64,000 bases of DNA from Mesoplasma tabanidae (GCF_002804025.1 NZ_CP024969.1:744001-808000), one strand, 5' to 3'; positions 20,999 through 33,050 are shown, counted from the first letter of the stretch. The notes: a model not told the origin generated them from the letters alone. A program made the numbers and translations.

Positions 20999-21008
20999 TG
21001 AGATTATT

Positions 21009-21056
21009 AAAAGAGTATTAAAAAAATGGATAACTCTATTTTTTTAATACTCTTTT
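21009..21056. terminator. Bidirectional terminator between the HAD and MFS genes
   Basis: An 18-bp perfect stem (21009-21026 with 21039-21056) has a 12-base loop. Its inner seven base pairs are A-T on both sides. It serves two converging genes, and the MFS stop codon (21044-21046) lies in the stem. Confidence 0.8.
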
Positions 21057-22474
21057 GCAATTTTTAGCTTTTTTTCTTTTTTAAGCATAAGCATTAGCAC
21101 CAAACCAGATATAATTCCCAGAATACCACCAACAACAATTAATATCATTGAGTACTGGTAAGCTAGTTGATAATTAAATACACCATTAATATTTGTTTCA
21201 ACTTTATATTTTTCTAAAAACAATGAATTTAACTGTCAAAATCAAGCGTCAGGTGAGAAAGCAATAACAGAAACTAAACCAACAGCAGTTGCATATTGTT
21301 TATGGTCTATGCCTATTTCATATATAGTTGCTCATCTATTTGTTACAAGACCTCAACAGATTGCTCCCATACATAAGAAGAACGAATAAACTATAATTTG
21401 AATAAATATTTTTAAACCTGCTGATTGACTAGCAAAACCACCAATTTTAAATCCTGGTAAAAAAATTATAATCATCATTAGAAATGAGCAAATTATACAT
21501 CCTGTAACTAAAAATTTTATGTATTTACCTGATTTATCAGCTATTTTACCTGCAGGGGCTGAAAAGAATAATCTAAATAGGTATGTTCTTAAAAGCCCTC
21601 CAATAAATGTTATACTCGCACTAATAAGTAAAGCACTATTCATAAATGGAATCAATACACTTAATCCTTGTTGATACATATATACACCCATAACTAATAG
21701 AGCAAGTAAATAGACTTTATAATTTTTTAAAACTTTTCCAACTTCTTTTATATTAAAATCTTTGCTTATTACTTCTCCCTTCTTTTCTTTTACAAAAAAT
21801 ATTAAAAGAAAAACGTCAATAAGTATAAGTAAACAAAATAAATAACACATTAATGAAAAGGCTAAAGTTGAAGTACTATTTCTATTAACAAAAATGGGGG
21901 TTAGAACTGTAAAAATTATAAATCCTAAAGCAACAAATACTGTTCCAATAAGTCCATTTAAACTTCCATGAATACCGTTAAGTATTCCATTTTCTTCAGG
22001 CTTTCCTTGTTGAGAAAGTAATTTCCATAAAGGTGCTCAAAATATAATTTTTGCAAATGCTCAAATAACATAGATTATTAAAACTTGAGTATATCTGCTT
22101 GATTGACCAATAGGATTTAAAATAGCAACATTATTTTCAATATCAAAAATAATTCCGCCGCCTGCTGTTAGCCCAACGCTACCATATCAAACACCTGATA
22201 TACCAAAAGCAGCCAATCCAGTTATAGTAAGTCATTTAAGACTTATTTTATCTGCAATTACACTACCAAAAAAATAAATAACTAATGAGACGTAACCATA
22301 AACAGCTGAAGCTTGAGCAAGCTGTGCTGGAGAAATTCCCAAATTTAATGATATTACCTCAGTATTAATAACATTTTTTAAATACGATGGAAAAATAAAA
22401 ACTAAAACATCTGCTGTTGCTAAAATAGCAATTATTCAAAATCTTTTAGTTTGCCAAAACTTGTTTTCCTTCAT
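21044..22474 (-). CDS. MFS permease, second of a paralogous pair
   Basis: The 476-aa polytopic protein has about twelve membrane helices and resembles organophosphate/GlpU-type MFS carriers. It shares several stretches with the neighbouring gene at 22446: VNRWATIYEIG-like (here VTNRWATIYEIGID), GIHGSLNGLIGTVFVALG, GLLRTYLFRLFFSAP, FSPDAWFWQLNS. The start ATG at 22472-22474 overlaps the end of the upstream paralogue by 29 bases; another in-frame ATG at 22501 would deepen the overlap. In Mycoplasma pneumoniae GlpU, an MFS protein coded beside glpQ, takes up glycerophosphocholine; a similar role is inferred here from the adjacent glpQ. Confidence 0.82.
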
Positions 22475-23840
22475 TTCTTTGTATTTCTTTCTTTGTTGCA
22501 TAAATTAATATACCCCCAGCAATCATTGCTAATAAGCCAAAACATAATATAATGATAATACTTATTTGGTTTGCTAATTTGTTGTCTGTATATCCTGCTT
22601 CTGATCCTAAATTTTTTAATAATATTGAATCTATTTGTCAGAATCAAGCATCAGCTGAAAAAGCTATTAATGAAATAAATCCAACCGCCATACCATAATC
22701 TTTTTGACTGATATTGATAACATAAATTGTTGCTCATCTATTTGTTACAAGTGCTCAACAAGTTATACCTAAACCTAAATACATAGTCACTACAGAAATT
22801 TGTACCAAAGTTTTTGATCCTTTTGACATATTTGTAAAACTACTTTCACCAAATCCAGGAACAATAACAGCAATTAAACATAATACAGAAGCTACAGCTA
22901 AACCAATAATTATAAATAAAATGTATTTTTGGCTCTTATCGGCCATTTTTCCAAAATATGTTGAAAAGAAAAATCTAAATAAGTAAGTTCTTAGAATTCC
23001 AAAAACCACAACTAATGATGCAGTTATCAATAATACGTCTTGCATGTAAGTTACAAAGATTGATAAACCACTTTGGTATAAATAAACACCTAAGATTAAA
23101 ATTGATACTAACCAAATTTTTCAATTACCTAATATATTTTTAAAACTTTTAAGTGAAAAATCACTTTCACCATCTTTTTTTGTTGTTTTATCTTCTGGTA
23201 CAAAGAAAAATATTAAGACGCAATTAATAATTATAAATCCTGTAAAAATAAACACCAATGCAGGAAAAGCTCAGTTACCTAATGAAGATTTTCAAACTGT
23301 TCCAAAAAGGAAAAAAACTAAATAAGCAATAGCAATAATAATAGTTCCAATAAGTCCATTCAAGCTTCCATGAATACCATTTAGCTTTCCATTTTCTTCA
23401 GGTTTTCCTTGTTCTGATAATAATTTTCAAAGTGCAGCTCAAAATATAAAACAAGTTATAAAACTTCATAATGCAAATATTAAATATACTTGTATTACTT
23501 TAGCGGTTGCTATAAATGGTATAAATCCATATCATAATCCTACGACACCAATTGAGGCCAAACCAACTAATGTTAATTTTTTTAAACTTATTTTATCAGC
23601 AAATCAACCTCCTATAAAATAGCTAGGCAATGATACATAACCATATATTGAATTTGCTTGTGAAAATTGTGATGGTAAAATCCCTAATGACTCAGAAATT
23701 ACCACAGAAGATATAACATTTTTTAAGTAAAAAGGCACAGCCATTACTAAAACATCAGCCATTGCTAAAATAGCTATTATAGTAAACGTTTTTTTACTAA
23801 TACCCATTATTGTATTTTTTTTACTAAAAATAAAAATCAT
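22446..23840 (-). CDS. MFS permease, first of a paralogous pair
   Basis: The 464-aa membrane protein has about twelve helices and is clearly paralogous to the next gene. Both begin with FTIIAILAMADVLVMAVPFYLKN-like sequence, and both have a GKMADKSQKYI loop after helix 8 and an F(S/D)DAWFWQ motif near the end. The ATG at 23838-23840 is 14 bases after glpQ, with AGAAAGG immediately upstream. The glpQ-MFS-MFS order suggests uptake of glycerophosphodiesters or glycerol 3-phosphate; which of the two paralogues does this cannot be told. Confidence 0.82.
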
Positions 23841-23854
23841 TTCCTTTCTAAATT

Positions 23855-24568
23855 TTATTTAAAATTAATCATTAAATCTTTTTTATCACTAATAAATGAG
23901 TTCAATTTTTCTTTGTATTTTAAATAAATAATTTCAGCATCTTTATCATTTTTTAATGTTCATACATTTAAAGGCAAATTAATTTTCTCTACAATTTTTG
24001 GGGACTCAGATGACTTTAGATTACCTACATATGGATGCAAGTAATCAAATTTTTTTATTAAGTCAAAGTCAACTTTTTTTACATATTCAGTTAAGTAACC
24101 TTTTTTAAATTTACTTGAATCCAAATCTGAAATAAATTTTAGTGCTTCATGTCCAAAAGATGAAACAACAATTTCTGCTTTTGTTTTTTTTCTTAACAAT
24201 TGTAAAGCATTTTTTATGATATCGAATTCTTGCTTTGTATTTCTATCAGGCTTAATTTCAACATTTATAAATTTATATTGATCTGATATTTTTTCAATAA
24301 AATCCTCTATAAATAGTGGTGGAATATTTTCAGGTTTGTCTTTAAAAAATTTAATATTTTTAATTTCATCAAAAGTTAGGCTTTTAACAGTTTTATTAAC
24401 TTGACCAATTCTTTTTAAGTTGTGATCATGAAATATTATTATTTTTTTATCCTTTGTTAAACGAATATCAAATTCAACGCCTTTACAAATTTTTAATGAA
24501 TCTATGAAATCAATCATTCTATTTTCTCTGCCAGGAGCTCTAAACCCCCTATGTGCTACTAAAAACAT
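23855..24568 (-). CDS. glpQ: Glycerophosphodiester phosphodiesterase
   Basis: The 237-aa enzyme cleaves deacylated phospholipid head groups such as glycerophosphocholine to glycerol 3-phosphate and an alcohol. The GDPD signature is complete: HRGFRAPGREN, EFDIRLTKDKKIIIFHDHNL (E, D and H ligands) and VEIKPD. There is no signal peptide, so it works on imported substrate in the cytosol, as GlpQ of M. pneumoniae does. It leads the glpQ-MFS-MFS run, which is divergent from glpF-glpO-glpK; the two runs share one promoter region. A GAAGGGAAAC site precedes the ATG. Confidence 0.93.
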
Positions 24569-24616
24569 AAATGTTTCCCTTCTAATAAATTAATTTTCTA
24601 CTCATAACATATTTTA

Positions 24617-24645
24617 ATTATAACAAAGAAAAGATATTTCTCCAA
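24617..24645 (-). promoter_or_regulatory. Promoter of glpQ and the MFS pair
   Basis: TTGGAG (24640-24645) and a perfect TATAAT (24617-24622) are 17 bases apart on the minus strand, about 50 bases before glpQ. Confidence 0.55.
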
Positions 24646-24660
24646 AATTTATACACTTAT

Positions 24661-24689
24661 TTGGAAAAAATATTATATTTTAGTATAAT
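24661..24689 (+). promoter_or_regulatory. Promoter of glpF-glpO-glpK
   Basis: TTGGAA (24661-24666), 17 bases, then TATAAT (24684-24689). It is back-to-back with the glpQ promoter, about 15 bases away, so one regulator could control both directions. Confidence 0.68.
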
Positions 24690-24737
24690 AATTTATGTAC
24701 CTTTATTGGTATACATGAAAATGGAGATGACTTAATT

Positions 24738-25514
24738 ATGAATTGATATACATTAATTTTGACTGAACTTTTAGGAACAGCAATTTTAATCATTTTAGGT
24801 AATGGTATAGTTGCAAATGTCGTTTTAAAAGGAACAAAAGGAAATAATGCTGGACTTGTTGCAATCACAATTGGATGAGCAATGGCTGTAACAGTTGGAG
24901 CCCTTGTTGCAAATGCTTTAGGAGGCGTTGCACATTTCAATCCTGCAGTTACTGTTGCACTTGCAATTTCTGATAAAACAGGAAATTTAGGTTTTAGTAG
25001 CTATAATGGCATGGCACCAGTAGGAATGTTTTTCCTTGTTATAATTTTTCAATTTATAGGTGCTGTAATTGGGCAATTATTAGTAAATTTTGTTTATTAC
25101 AAACATATACAAAAAACTTTGATAAGTGGAACAATCGAAGATAAATTAAGTGTACTTGCAATGCACTCAACAATTCCAACTGAAAGAGGCAAAATTACAA
25201 ATTTTACAATGGAATTTTTAGGAACTACATTATTAATTTTAGCAATTTTATCATTTGGTAAATTTAATAGCGGTGCAGGATTACCATCATTTTATGCTCC
25301 TGTTTTAGTTGGTATGGTTATTTTAGCTATTGGATTATCACTTGGGGGAACAACAGGGTACGCTATAAATCCTTTCAGAGATTTAGCTCCAAGAATTGTT
25401 CACCAGTTTATGCCTTTAAAAAATAAAGGAAAATCTGATTGAAGCTATGGTTGAATTCCTGTAGCAGCCCCACTTGCTGCTGGAATTATTGTTGGATTAT
25501 TTTTCTTAATATAA
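24738..25514 (+). CDS. glpF: Glycerol facilitator (aquaglyceroporin)
   Basis: The 258-aa six-helix channel admits glycerol. The first pore motif is normal (HFNPAVTVALA). The second is AINPFRDLAPR, where most family members have NPARD, so Phe replaces Ala. The ATG at 24738 follows ATGGAGATGAC. The gene starts an operon with glpO (17 bases on) and glpK. TGA codons encode Trp (MNWYTL, GWAMAV). Confidence 0.92.
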
Positions 25515-25530
25515 TAGAAATAGGTAAAAA

Positions 25531-26682
25531 ATGAATAGATATGATATTTGTATAATCGGTGCAGGAATAATTGGTTCTTCTATTGCTAGAGAACTTTCAA
25601 AGTATAATAAAAAAATTATTGTACTTGAATCTAATTTAAAAGTTGGTTTAGAAACATCTACAGGTAATTCAGGATTAGTTCATGGTGGATTCGATCCTAC
25701 TCCAGGAAAACTTAATGCTAAATTAAATGTACTAGGTAAAAAAAGATACGAAGATTGAATTTCACAAATGGAGTTTCCTTATGTAAGGATTGATTCACTA
25801 ATTGTTGGATTTGATGAATTAGATTTAGAACATATAAACATGTTATATAAGCGAGGATTAACAAACGGATTAAGTACTAGTGAACTAAAAATTTTATCAA
25901 AAGAAGAAGTTTTGAAAAAAGAACCAAATATTTCTTCAGAGACTAAAGGGGCACTTTTATGTAACTCATCAATTGCAGTTGATCCTGTTGCTCTAACAGA
26001 AACTCTTATGAAAAATGCTATTAAGAATGGCGTTCAATTAAAACTAAATTCAAAGGTTATAGGAATTTCAAAACAAAATGACCTTTTTGAAATAGAAACT
26101 AATGATAGAAGAATAAACTCTGAAATAATTATAAATGCTGCTGGACACTATGCTGATATCATTAGTAAAATGGCTGGACATGATGAATTTAATCTTATTA
26201 CAAAACGTGGTGAGTATAGAGTTTTAGAAAAAACAGAAGCTGGTATAGTTAATTCAGTTGTATTTATGGTTCCTACAGTCCATGGTAAAGGTGTTATTGT
26301 AGCCCCTACATTAGATGGGCATGTTTTAGTTGGACCAACTAGTGAAGATTTTGTACCAAAAGATGAAACAAGATTAATAACAAAAAATAAATATGACTTA
26401 ATTGGTGATATTGGCAAAAAACTGATACCTAGCATAAATATGAATAAAACATGCCTTAGTTTTTCAGGTAGTAGACCAATAGAAGCTAAGAATGACGATT
26501 TCTGAATAAAACCTGCTGCTAAGGACAGCACTTTTATAAATGTAGCTGGTATGAAATCCCCTGGTCTTTCTTCAGCTCCTGCAATTGCAGATTTGGTTAT
26601 TGAATTAGTTATGAAAGAAACTAAATTAGAATTAAAAACAAATTGAGATCCTATTGAAAAGAATCCATTAATACATAAATAA
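25531..26682 (+). CDS. glpO: Glycerol-3-phosphate oxidase (FAD-dependent)
   Basis: The 383-aa flavoprotein oxidises glycerol 3-phosphate to DHAP with oxygen, giving hydrogen peroxide. It is the short type-2 form used by mollicutes (M. pneumoniae GlpO is about 384 aa). The FAD Rossmann motif is IIGAGIIGSSIARELSKYNK, then VLESN. TGNSGLVHGGFDPTPGKLNA and AGMKSPGLSSAPAIAD match the family. It stands between glpF and glpK and is followed 12 bases later by glpK. In Mycoplasma mycoides the peroxide made by this enzyme is a cytotoxicity factor. Confidence 0.92.
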
Positions 26683-26694
26683 GAAGGAGATAGT

Positions 26695-28203
26695 ATGGAA
26701 AAATATATAATAACTTTGGATGAAGGAACAACAAGTGCTCGATCACTTGTAACTAATAAAAAGGGTGCCATCATTGCAGTTGATCAAATGGAATTTACTC
26801 AACACTTTCCAAAAGAAGGGTGAGTAGAACATGATGCAATTGAAATTTGAAACACTCAAAGAACAACACTTATACAGGTCTTAAATAAATCAGGGATTAG
26901 CCCTTCTCAAATTGAAGGAATTGGTATAACAAATCAAAGAGAAACAGTTGTAGTTTGAAATAAAGAATCAGGTTTACCTATATATAATGCTATTGTTTGA
27001 CAAGACCAAAGAACCGCTGATTACTGTGAAAAATTTGGTAGAAAAGAATTAGATTTAATTAGGGATAAAACTGGTTTAATAATAAATCCATATTTTTCAG
27101 GAACAAAAGTTAAATGAATTTTAGACAATGTAAAAGGTGCAAGAGAATTAGCTAAAGAAGGCAAATTAATGTTTGGTACTATTAATACATGATTAATTTA
27201 TAGACTAACTGGTGGTAAAGTTTTTGTTACTGATCATACTAATGCACAAAGAACATTATTTTATAACATTAATACAAATGATTGAGATGATGAATTGCTT
27301 AACTTGTTTGATGTTCCTAGAAATATGTTGCCAGAAATTAAATCTTGTTCTGAAATTTATGGGGAAACTTTTAAAGGTTTACTTTCAAAAAATGATGAAA
27401 CCCAATTTAAAATTTGTTCATCTATTGGTGATCAACAATCTGCTCTTTTTGGACAATTATGCTTAAATTCAGGGGAAACAAAAATAACTTATGGTACTGG
27501 TTGTTTCATTTTAATGAACACAGGTGAAAAAAAGATTATGTCTACTCATGGTCTTCTTACAACAATAGGAGTTGCCATTGGTGACAAAATTACATATGCA
27601 TTAGAAGGATCAGTAATGGTCGCTGGTGCAGCAGTTCAGTGGCTAAGGGATAATCTAAGAATTATTTATAACGCAATTGAAACTGAATGATATGCTGGTC
27701 AAGTAAATGATGACAAAAGAATTTATGTTGTTCCTTCTTTTACAGGTTTAGGCTCACCTTACTGAGACTCTTATTCACGTGGTGCCATTTTTGGACTAGA
27801 TAGAGGAACAAAAAGAGAGCATATTGTAAGAGCTACTTTAGAAGCCATTGCTTATCAAGCAAATGATGTGATTAGCGCAATGCAAAAAGATATTAAAGCA
27901 CCATTAGGCAAAATTAAAGTTGATGGAGGTGCTAGTAATAATAAATTTATGATGCAATTCCAAGCTGACATTAGTAGATCAAAAGTTATCAAACCAATAA
28001 ATGTTGAAACTACTGCAATGGGTGCTGCATACTTAGCAGGATTGGCTGTAGGATATTGAAAAAATATAGATGATATTAAATCTAATTATAAAATTGATTT
28101 TGAACTAACAAGCAAAATTAGTGAAGAAGAATCAAAGAAATTAATTAAAGGTTGAAATAGTGCAGTTCAAAAAACATTTGGATGAATCAAAGAAATTGAA
28201 TAA
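26695..28203 (+). CDS. glpK: Glycerol kinase
   Basis: The 502-aa FGGY kinase phosphorylates glycerol brought in by GlpF. Recognisable blocks are [12 protein letters not shown] (family DxGTTS), [40 protein letters not shown] and [18 protein letters not shown]. The ATG follows AAGGAGATAGT. Many TGA codons encode Trp. It is the last gene of the glpF operon, and a bidirectional terminator follows. Note the first motif reads DEGTTS instead of the common DQGTTS. Confidence 0.97.
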
Positions 28204-28210
28204 GATAATA

Positions 28211-28241
28211 AAAAAACACCTGCTTATTCAGCTGGTGTTTT
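28211..28241. terminator. Bidirectional terminator after glpK
   Basis: AAACACC and GGTGTTT (28214-28220, 28234-28240) enclose a second short GC stem. A-tract on the left and T-tract on the right let it serve glpK and the small membrane gene opposite, whose stop codon lies in the loop. Confidence 0.75.
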
Positions 28242-28583
28242 ATTTTCCATTATTGCTTTATCTTGTTCATCAGTTAGCATTACAGAAGCTACTATAAATA
28301 AAATTCCTGAAACTAAACTAATAAATAATAATGTACATACTGATAAAGGTATGTGTGTTTGTTCTTCTTCGGTCCCAACTTGCTTATATGCTTTGTGAGC
28401 TGCTAATGTCATTGGTAAAATTCACGCAATTGGAACTAAAAAAACAATTAACAATATTATTCCAACAGCGGGTGATGTTATGATTCCAACTAATCCATAT
28501 ATCATAGCTATTAAAACTAAAAATCCCATTCCTACTATATTTAGTATTATTCCAATTAAATATAATGTTTTTCTTGTTTGCAT
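28224..28583 (-). CDS. Small membrane protein with three helices
   Basis: The 119-aa protein has hydrophobic segments near residues 7-30 (YLIGIILNIVGMGFLVLIAMIY), 35-58 and 75-100 (VCTLLFISLVSGILFIVAS). It ends in a polar DEQDKAIMENKTPAE tail. One TGA encodes Trp (PIAWILP). The ATG at 28581-28583 has only a purine-rich AAGAAAAGAG upstream. It is convergent with glpK and follows tuf's terminator. I do not recognise a family. Confidence 0.7.
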
Positions 28584-28617
28584 ATTTTTTCTCTTTTCTT
28601 ATTCTAATTAATATTAA

Positions 28618-28645
28618 CAAAAAAAATTGCTTAGCAGCAATTTTT
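28618..28645 (-). terminator. Terminator of tuf
   Basis: AAAAATTGC and GCAATTTTT pair around a 6-base loop, followed leftward by a T-tract. It lies about 10 bases after the tuf stop. Confidence 0.8.
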
Positions 28646-28656
28646 AATTTTGATTA

Positions 28657-29841
28657 TTAGTTAACTGAAATAACAGTTCCAGCTCCAATAGTTCTTCCAC
28701 CTTCACGGATTGAGAATTTTGTTCCATCTTCAACAGCAATTGGTTTAATTAAATCAATTGTCATTTCAACGTTATCTCCAGGCATAACCATGTCTGTTCC
28801 AGCAGGCAATGTTACTTCACCAGTAACATCAGTTGTACGGAAGTAGAATTGAGGACGGTATTTGTTAAAGAATGGTTTATGACGTCCACCTTCTTCAGTA
28901 GTTAATGCATAAACTGATGCTTGTAATTTAGTATGAGGTTTAATAGTTCCAGGTTTAGCTAAAACTTGTCCACGTTCAATACCTTCTCTGTCAACACCAC
29001 GTAATAATGCTCCTACGTTGTCTCCAGCTTCAGCAAAATCTAATAATTTTCTGAACATTTCTAATCCAGTAACAACACATTTTTTAGCTTCTTCAACTAA
29101 ACCAACGATTTCAACTTCTTCGTTAACTTTAATTGTTCCACGTTCAACACGTCCTGTAGCAACAGTTCCACGTCCTGTAATTGTGAAAACGTCTTCAACA
29201 GGCATTAAGAATGTTTTATCTGAATCACGAGTTGGAGTTGGGATGTATTCATCAACTGCAGCCATTAATTCTTCAATAGCTCCAACTCATTTAGCATCAC
29301 CATCAAGTGCTCCTTTAGCAGAACCACGGATAACTGGTGCTCCTTCTCCATCGAAGTCGTAAGCTGATAATAAGTCTCTAACTTCCATTTCAACTAAGTC
29401 GATCATTTCTTCATCATCAACTAAGTCACATTTGTTTAAGAAAACAACAATTTTTGGAACTCCAACTTGTCTTGATAATAAGATGTGTTCACGAGTTTGA
29501 GGCATAGGTCCATCAGTTGCAGCAACAACTAAGATCCCACCATCCATTTGAGCAGCACCAGTAATCATGTTTTTAACATAATCGGCGTGTCCTGGACAGT
29601 CTACGTGTGCATAGTGTCTGTTTTCTGTTTTATATTCAACGTGTGAAGTATTAATTGTAATTCCACGTTCTCTTTCTTCTGGAGCGTTATCGATATTTGC
29701 GTAATCTTTAAATTCTGCTCCACCTTTATCTGCTAAAACTTTAGTAATAGCAGCAGTTAATGTAGTTTTACCGTGGTCAACGTGTCCAATAGTACCAATG
29801 TTAACGTGAGGTAAACTACGGTCAAAAGCTTCTTTTGCCAT
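28657..29841 (-). CDS. tuf: Elongation factor Tu
   Basis: The 394-aa GTPase delivers aminoacyl-tRNA to the ribosome. Start: [28 protein letters not shown] (P-loop GHVDHGKT); then [12 protein letters not shown] and NKCD motifs, and the C-terminal barrel with [10 protein letters not shown]. One TGA encodes Trp (AKWVGAI). The ATG follows AAAGGAGAAATAC. It stands apart from fusA by 140 bases and has its own promoter and leader hairpin. Confidence 0.99.
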
Positions 29842-29901
29842 TTTTGTATTTCTCCTTTATTTATATCTAGCGATATTAGATTTACTTTCTAGTATCTTTA
29901 C

Positions 29902-29917
29902 CGCCCCCGTAGGGGCG
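29902..29917. repeat. GC-rich hairpin in the tuf leader
   Basis: CGCCCC and GGGGCG form a six-bp all-GC stem with the loop CGTA, unusual in this AT-rich genome. It lies about 60 bases before tuf. In the tuf mRNA the stem is not followed by a T-tract (GGTAAAGAT), so it is not a terminator for tuf; the T-rich side faces rightward. A structural or protein-binding role in the leader is possible. Confidence 0.6.
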
Positions 29918-29942
29918 TTTTATTATTCTTTTAATTAAGAAT

Positions 29943-29971
29943 ATTTTAACTTTTTACATCAATAAGTGCAA
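29943..29971 (-). promoter_or_regulatory. Candidate promoter of tuf
   Basis: TTGCAC (29966-29971), 17 bases, then TAAAAT (29943-29948) on the minus strand lie between fusA and the GC-rich hairpin. Confidence 0.42.
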
Positions 29972-29981
29972 TTATATATTA

Positions 29982-32051
29982 CTACTTACCTGATTTTTTA
30001 ATAATTTCTTCTGCAATAGATCTAGGTGCTTCAGCATAGTGACTGAAAATCATAGTGTAGTTTCCACGTCCTTGTGTGAATGATCTTAATTCTGTTGCAT
30101 AACCAAACATTTCTGTTAGAGGAACTTTAGACTTAATAGTTTGTGCGTTTCCTCTTTGTTCTGATCCTTCGATTAATCCACGTTTTGATGAAATGTTACC
30201 CATTACATCTCCATAGTATTCATCTGGAACAGTTACTTCAACGTTCATGATTGGTTCTAAGATAACTGGATTCATTTTTTTACATGCTTCTTTCAAAGCA
30301 AATGATGCAGCAATTTTATAAGCCATTTCGTTTGAGTCAACATCATGCATTGATCCATCAACGATTGTTGCTTTAACATCGATCATTGGGTATCCAGCAA
30401 CTACCCCATTTGTAAGTGTGTTTTCTAAACCAACACGAGCTGCGTTAATATATTCTTTAGAAACACGTCCTCCAGTAATTTTGTCAATTCATTCAAACCC
30501 TTTATCAACATTTGGTTCAAATTCAATAACAACGTGACCATATGACCCACGTCCTCCTGATTGTTTAACATATTTACCTTCAGCTTTTGCTGGTAATTTG
30601 ATTGTTTCACGGTATGAAACTTGAGGTGCTCCAACGTTTGTTTCAACTTTGAATTCACGTCTCATACGGTCAACAATAATGTCTAAGTGTAATTCACCCA
30701 TACCAGCAATAATAGTTTGTCCAGTTTCTTCATCAGTATATGTTCTAAAAGTTGGATCTTCTTCTGCTAATTTTGATAATGCTAATCCCATTTTTTCTTG
30801 ATCCGCTTTAGTTTTTGGTTCTAAAGCTAATTGGATAACTGGTTCTGGGAATACCATTGATTCTAAAATGATTTCATGTTTCTCATCAACTAAAGTATCA
30901 CCTGTTGTAGTATTTTTTAATCCAACAGCCGCTGCAATATCTCCAGCATAAACTTCTTCAATTTCGTTACGGTTGTTTGCATGCATTTGTAAAATACGTC
31001 CTACACGTTCTTTATCCCCTTTTGTTGAGTTTAATACATAACTTCCTTTTGTAAGAATACCTGAGTAAACTCTAAAGAATGTTAATTTTCCAACGAATGG
31101 GTCAGTCATAACTTTGAAAGCTAGAGCTGAAAAGGGTTCATTGTCATCTGCATGTCTTTCTGCTTCTTCACCATTTGGTAAAACCCCTTTAATTGCAGGA
31201 ACATCTAAAGGTGATGGTAAGTAGTCAACAACTGCATCTAATAATAATTTAACCCCTTTATTTTTAAAAGCTGAACCAGCTAATACTGGGAAGAATTCTG
31301 CACCAATAACCCCTTTACGGATTGCTTGTTTTAACTCAGCGATAGTGATTTCTTCACCATCTAAGAATTTCATCATTAATTCTTCATCATATTCAACAGC
31401 AGCTTCAACTAATTCGCTTCTTAAAATTTCTGCTTGGTCTTTTAAATCTGCGGGAATTTCAATTTCTTTAGCAATTTCTTCAGCTTTTCCATCAAATTCA
31501 TAAGCTTTCATTTCAACTAAATCGATTAATCCTGTGAAGTTATCTTCAGCACCGATTGGTAATTGAATTGGAGCAGCTTTAGCTCCTAAACGGTCCCCGA
31601 TTGATTTAACTGAGTAGATAAAATCTGCTCCAGTTTTATCCATTTTGTTAACAAAAACAATACGAGGAACTCTATAAGTAGTTGCTTGTCTTCAAACAGT
31701 TTCTGTTTGAGGTTCAACTCCTGATTGCCCATCAAGAACTGCAACAGCTCCATCAAGAACACGTAATGAACGTTCTACTTCAACAGTGAAGTCAACGTGA
31801 CCCGGAGTATCAATTATGTTAAAACGGTTATTTTTTCAGAATGCAGTAGTTGCAGCTGAAGTAATTGTAATACCACGTTCTTGCTCTTGTGCCATTCAAT
31901 CCATTTGTGAAGCTCCTTCATGAGTTTCACCAATTTTATGAATTTTACCTGTGTGGAATAAAATACGTTCTGTTGTAGTAGTCTTTCCAGCGTCAATGTG
32001 AGCCATAATTCCAAGGTTACGAGTATTTTCTAAACTAAATTCTCTTGGCAT
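29982..32051 (-). CDS. fusA: Elongation factor G
   Basis: The 689-aa GTPase drives ribosomal translocation. GTP motifs are [35 protein letters not shown] and [11 protein letters not shown]; the domain IV/V region shows [15 protein letters not shown] and [18 protein letters not shown]. The ATG at 32049-32051 has TAGGAGGCAAAATT upstream. It lies 37 bases after rpsG in the str operon. Two or more TGA codons encode Trp. Confidence 0.99.
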
Positions 32052-32088
32052 AATTTTGCCTCCTATCTAAATAAAATAATTGTTGATC

Positions 32089-32556
<468 letters not shown>

Positions 32557-32636
32557 AGTTTTGACTCCTTTCTTGATTTATAATTTTGTGATACTTATTT
32601 GCGGTTCATCTCACGGTAGTTCTAAATTTAATTAGA

Positions 32637-33050
32637 TTATTTTTTAGGTCTTTTTGCCCCGTATAATGAACGAGATTGTTTACGGTTGTTAACTGCTTGA
32701 GTATCTAATGTTCCACGAATAATATGGTAACGTACCCCTGGTAAGTCTTTTACACGCCCCCCACGAATTAAAACAACTGAGTGTTCTTGAAGGTTATGTC
32801 CTTCTCCTGGGATATATGCGTTAACTTCCATTCCATTTGTTAATCTAACACGAGCGTATTTACGTAACGCAGAGTTGGGTTTTTTAGGTGTCATTGTAGC
32901 AACACGAGTACATACTCCTCTTTTTTGAGGTGCAGAAACTTTAGTTACTTTCTTTTTCAATGAGTTTATCCCTCTATTTAAAGCGGGTGCTTTTGTTTTT
33001 CAAGTTTTAGCTTTACGATTTGTTTTAACTAATTGATTGATTGTTGGCAT
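32637..33050 (-). CDS. rpsL: Ribosomal protein S12
   Basis: The 137-aa decoding-centre protein reads [17 protein letters not shown] at its start, then [20 protein letters not shown] and [22 protein letters not shown]. The lysines linked to streptomycin resistance in other bacteria (PKKPNS and GRVKDLP) are wild type. The ATG at 33048-33050 has AAAGGAGGAAATACA upstream. It is the first gene of rpsL-rpsG-fusA. Confidence 0.98.

Noticed and set aside
24738-28203. Horizontal transfer of the glycerol block
   Set aside because: Codon use, TGA-for-Trp and base composition match the neighbours, so there is no sign of recent transfer from outside the mollicutes.
29902-29925. GC-rich hairpin as terminator of fusA
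   Set aside because: Its T-tract faces rightward, against the direction of fusA, so it does not serve fusA; it may be a leader element.
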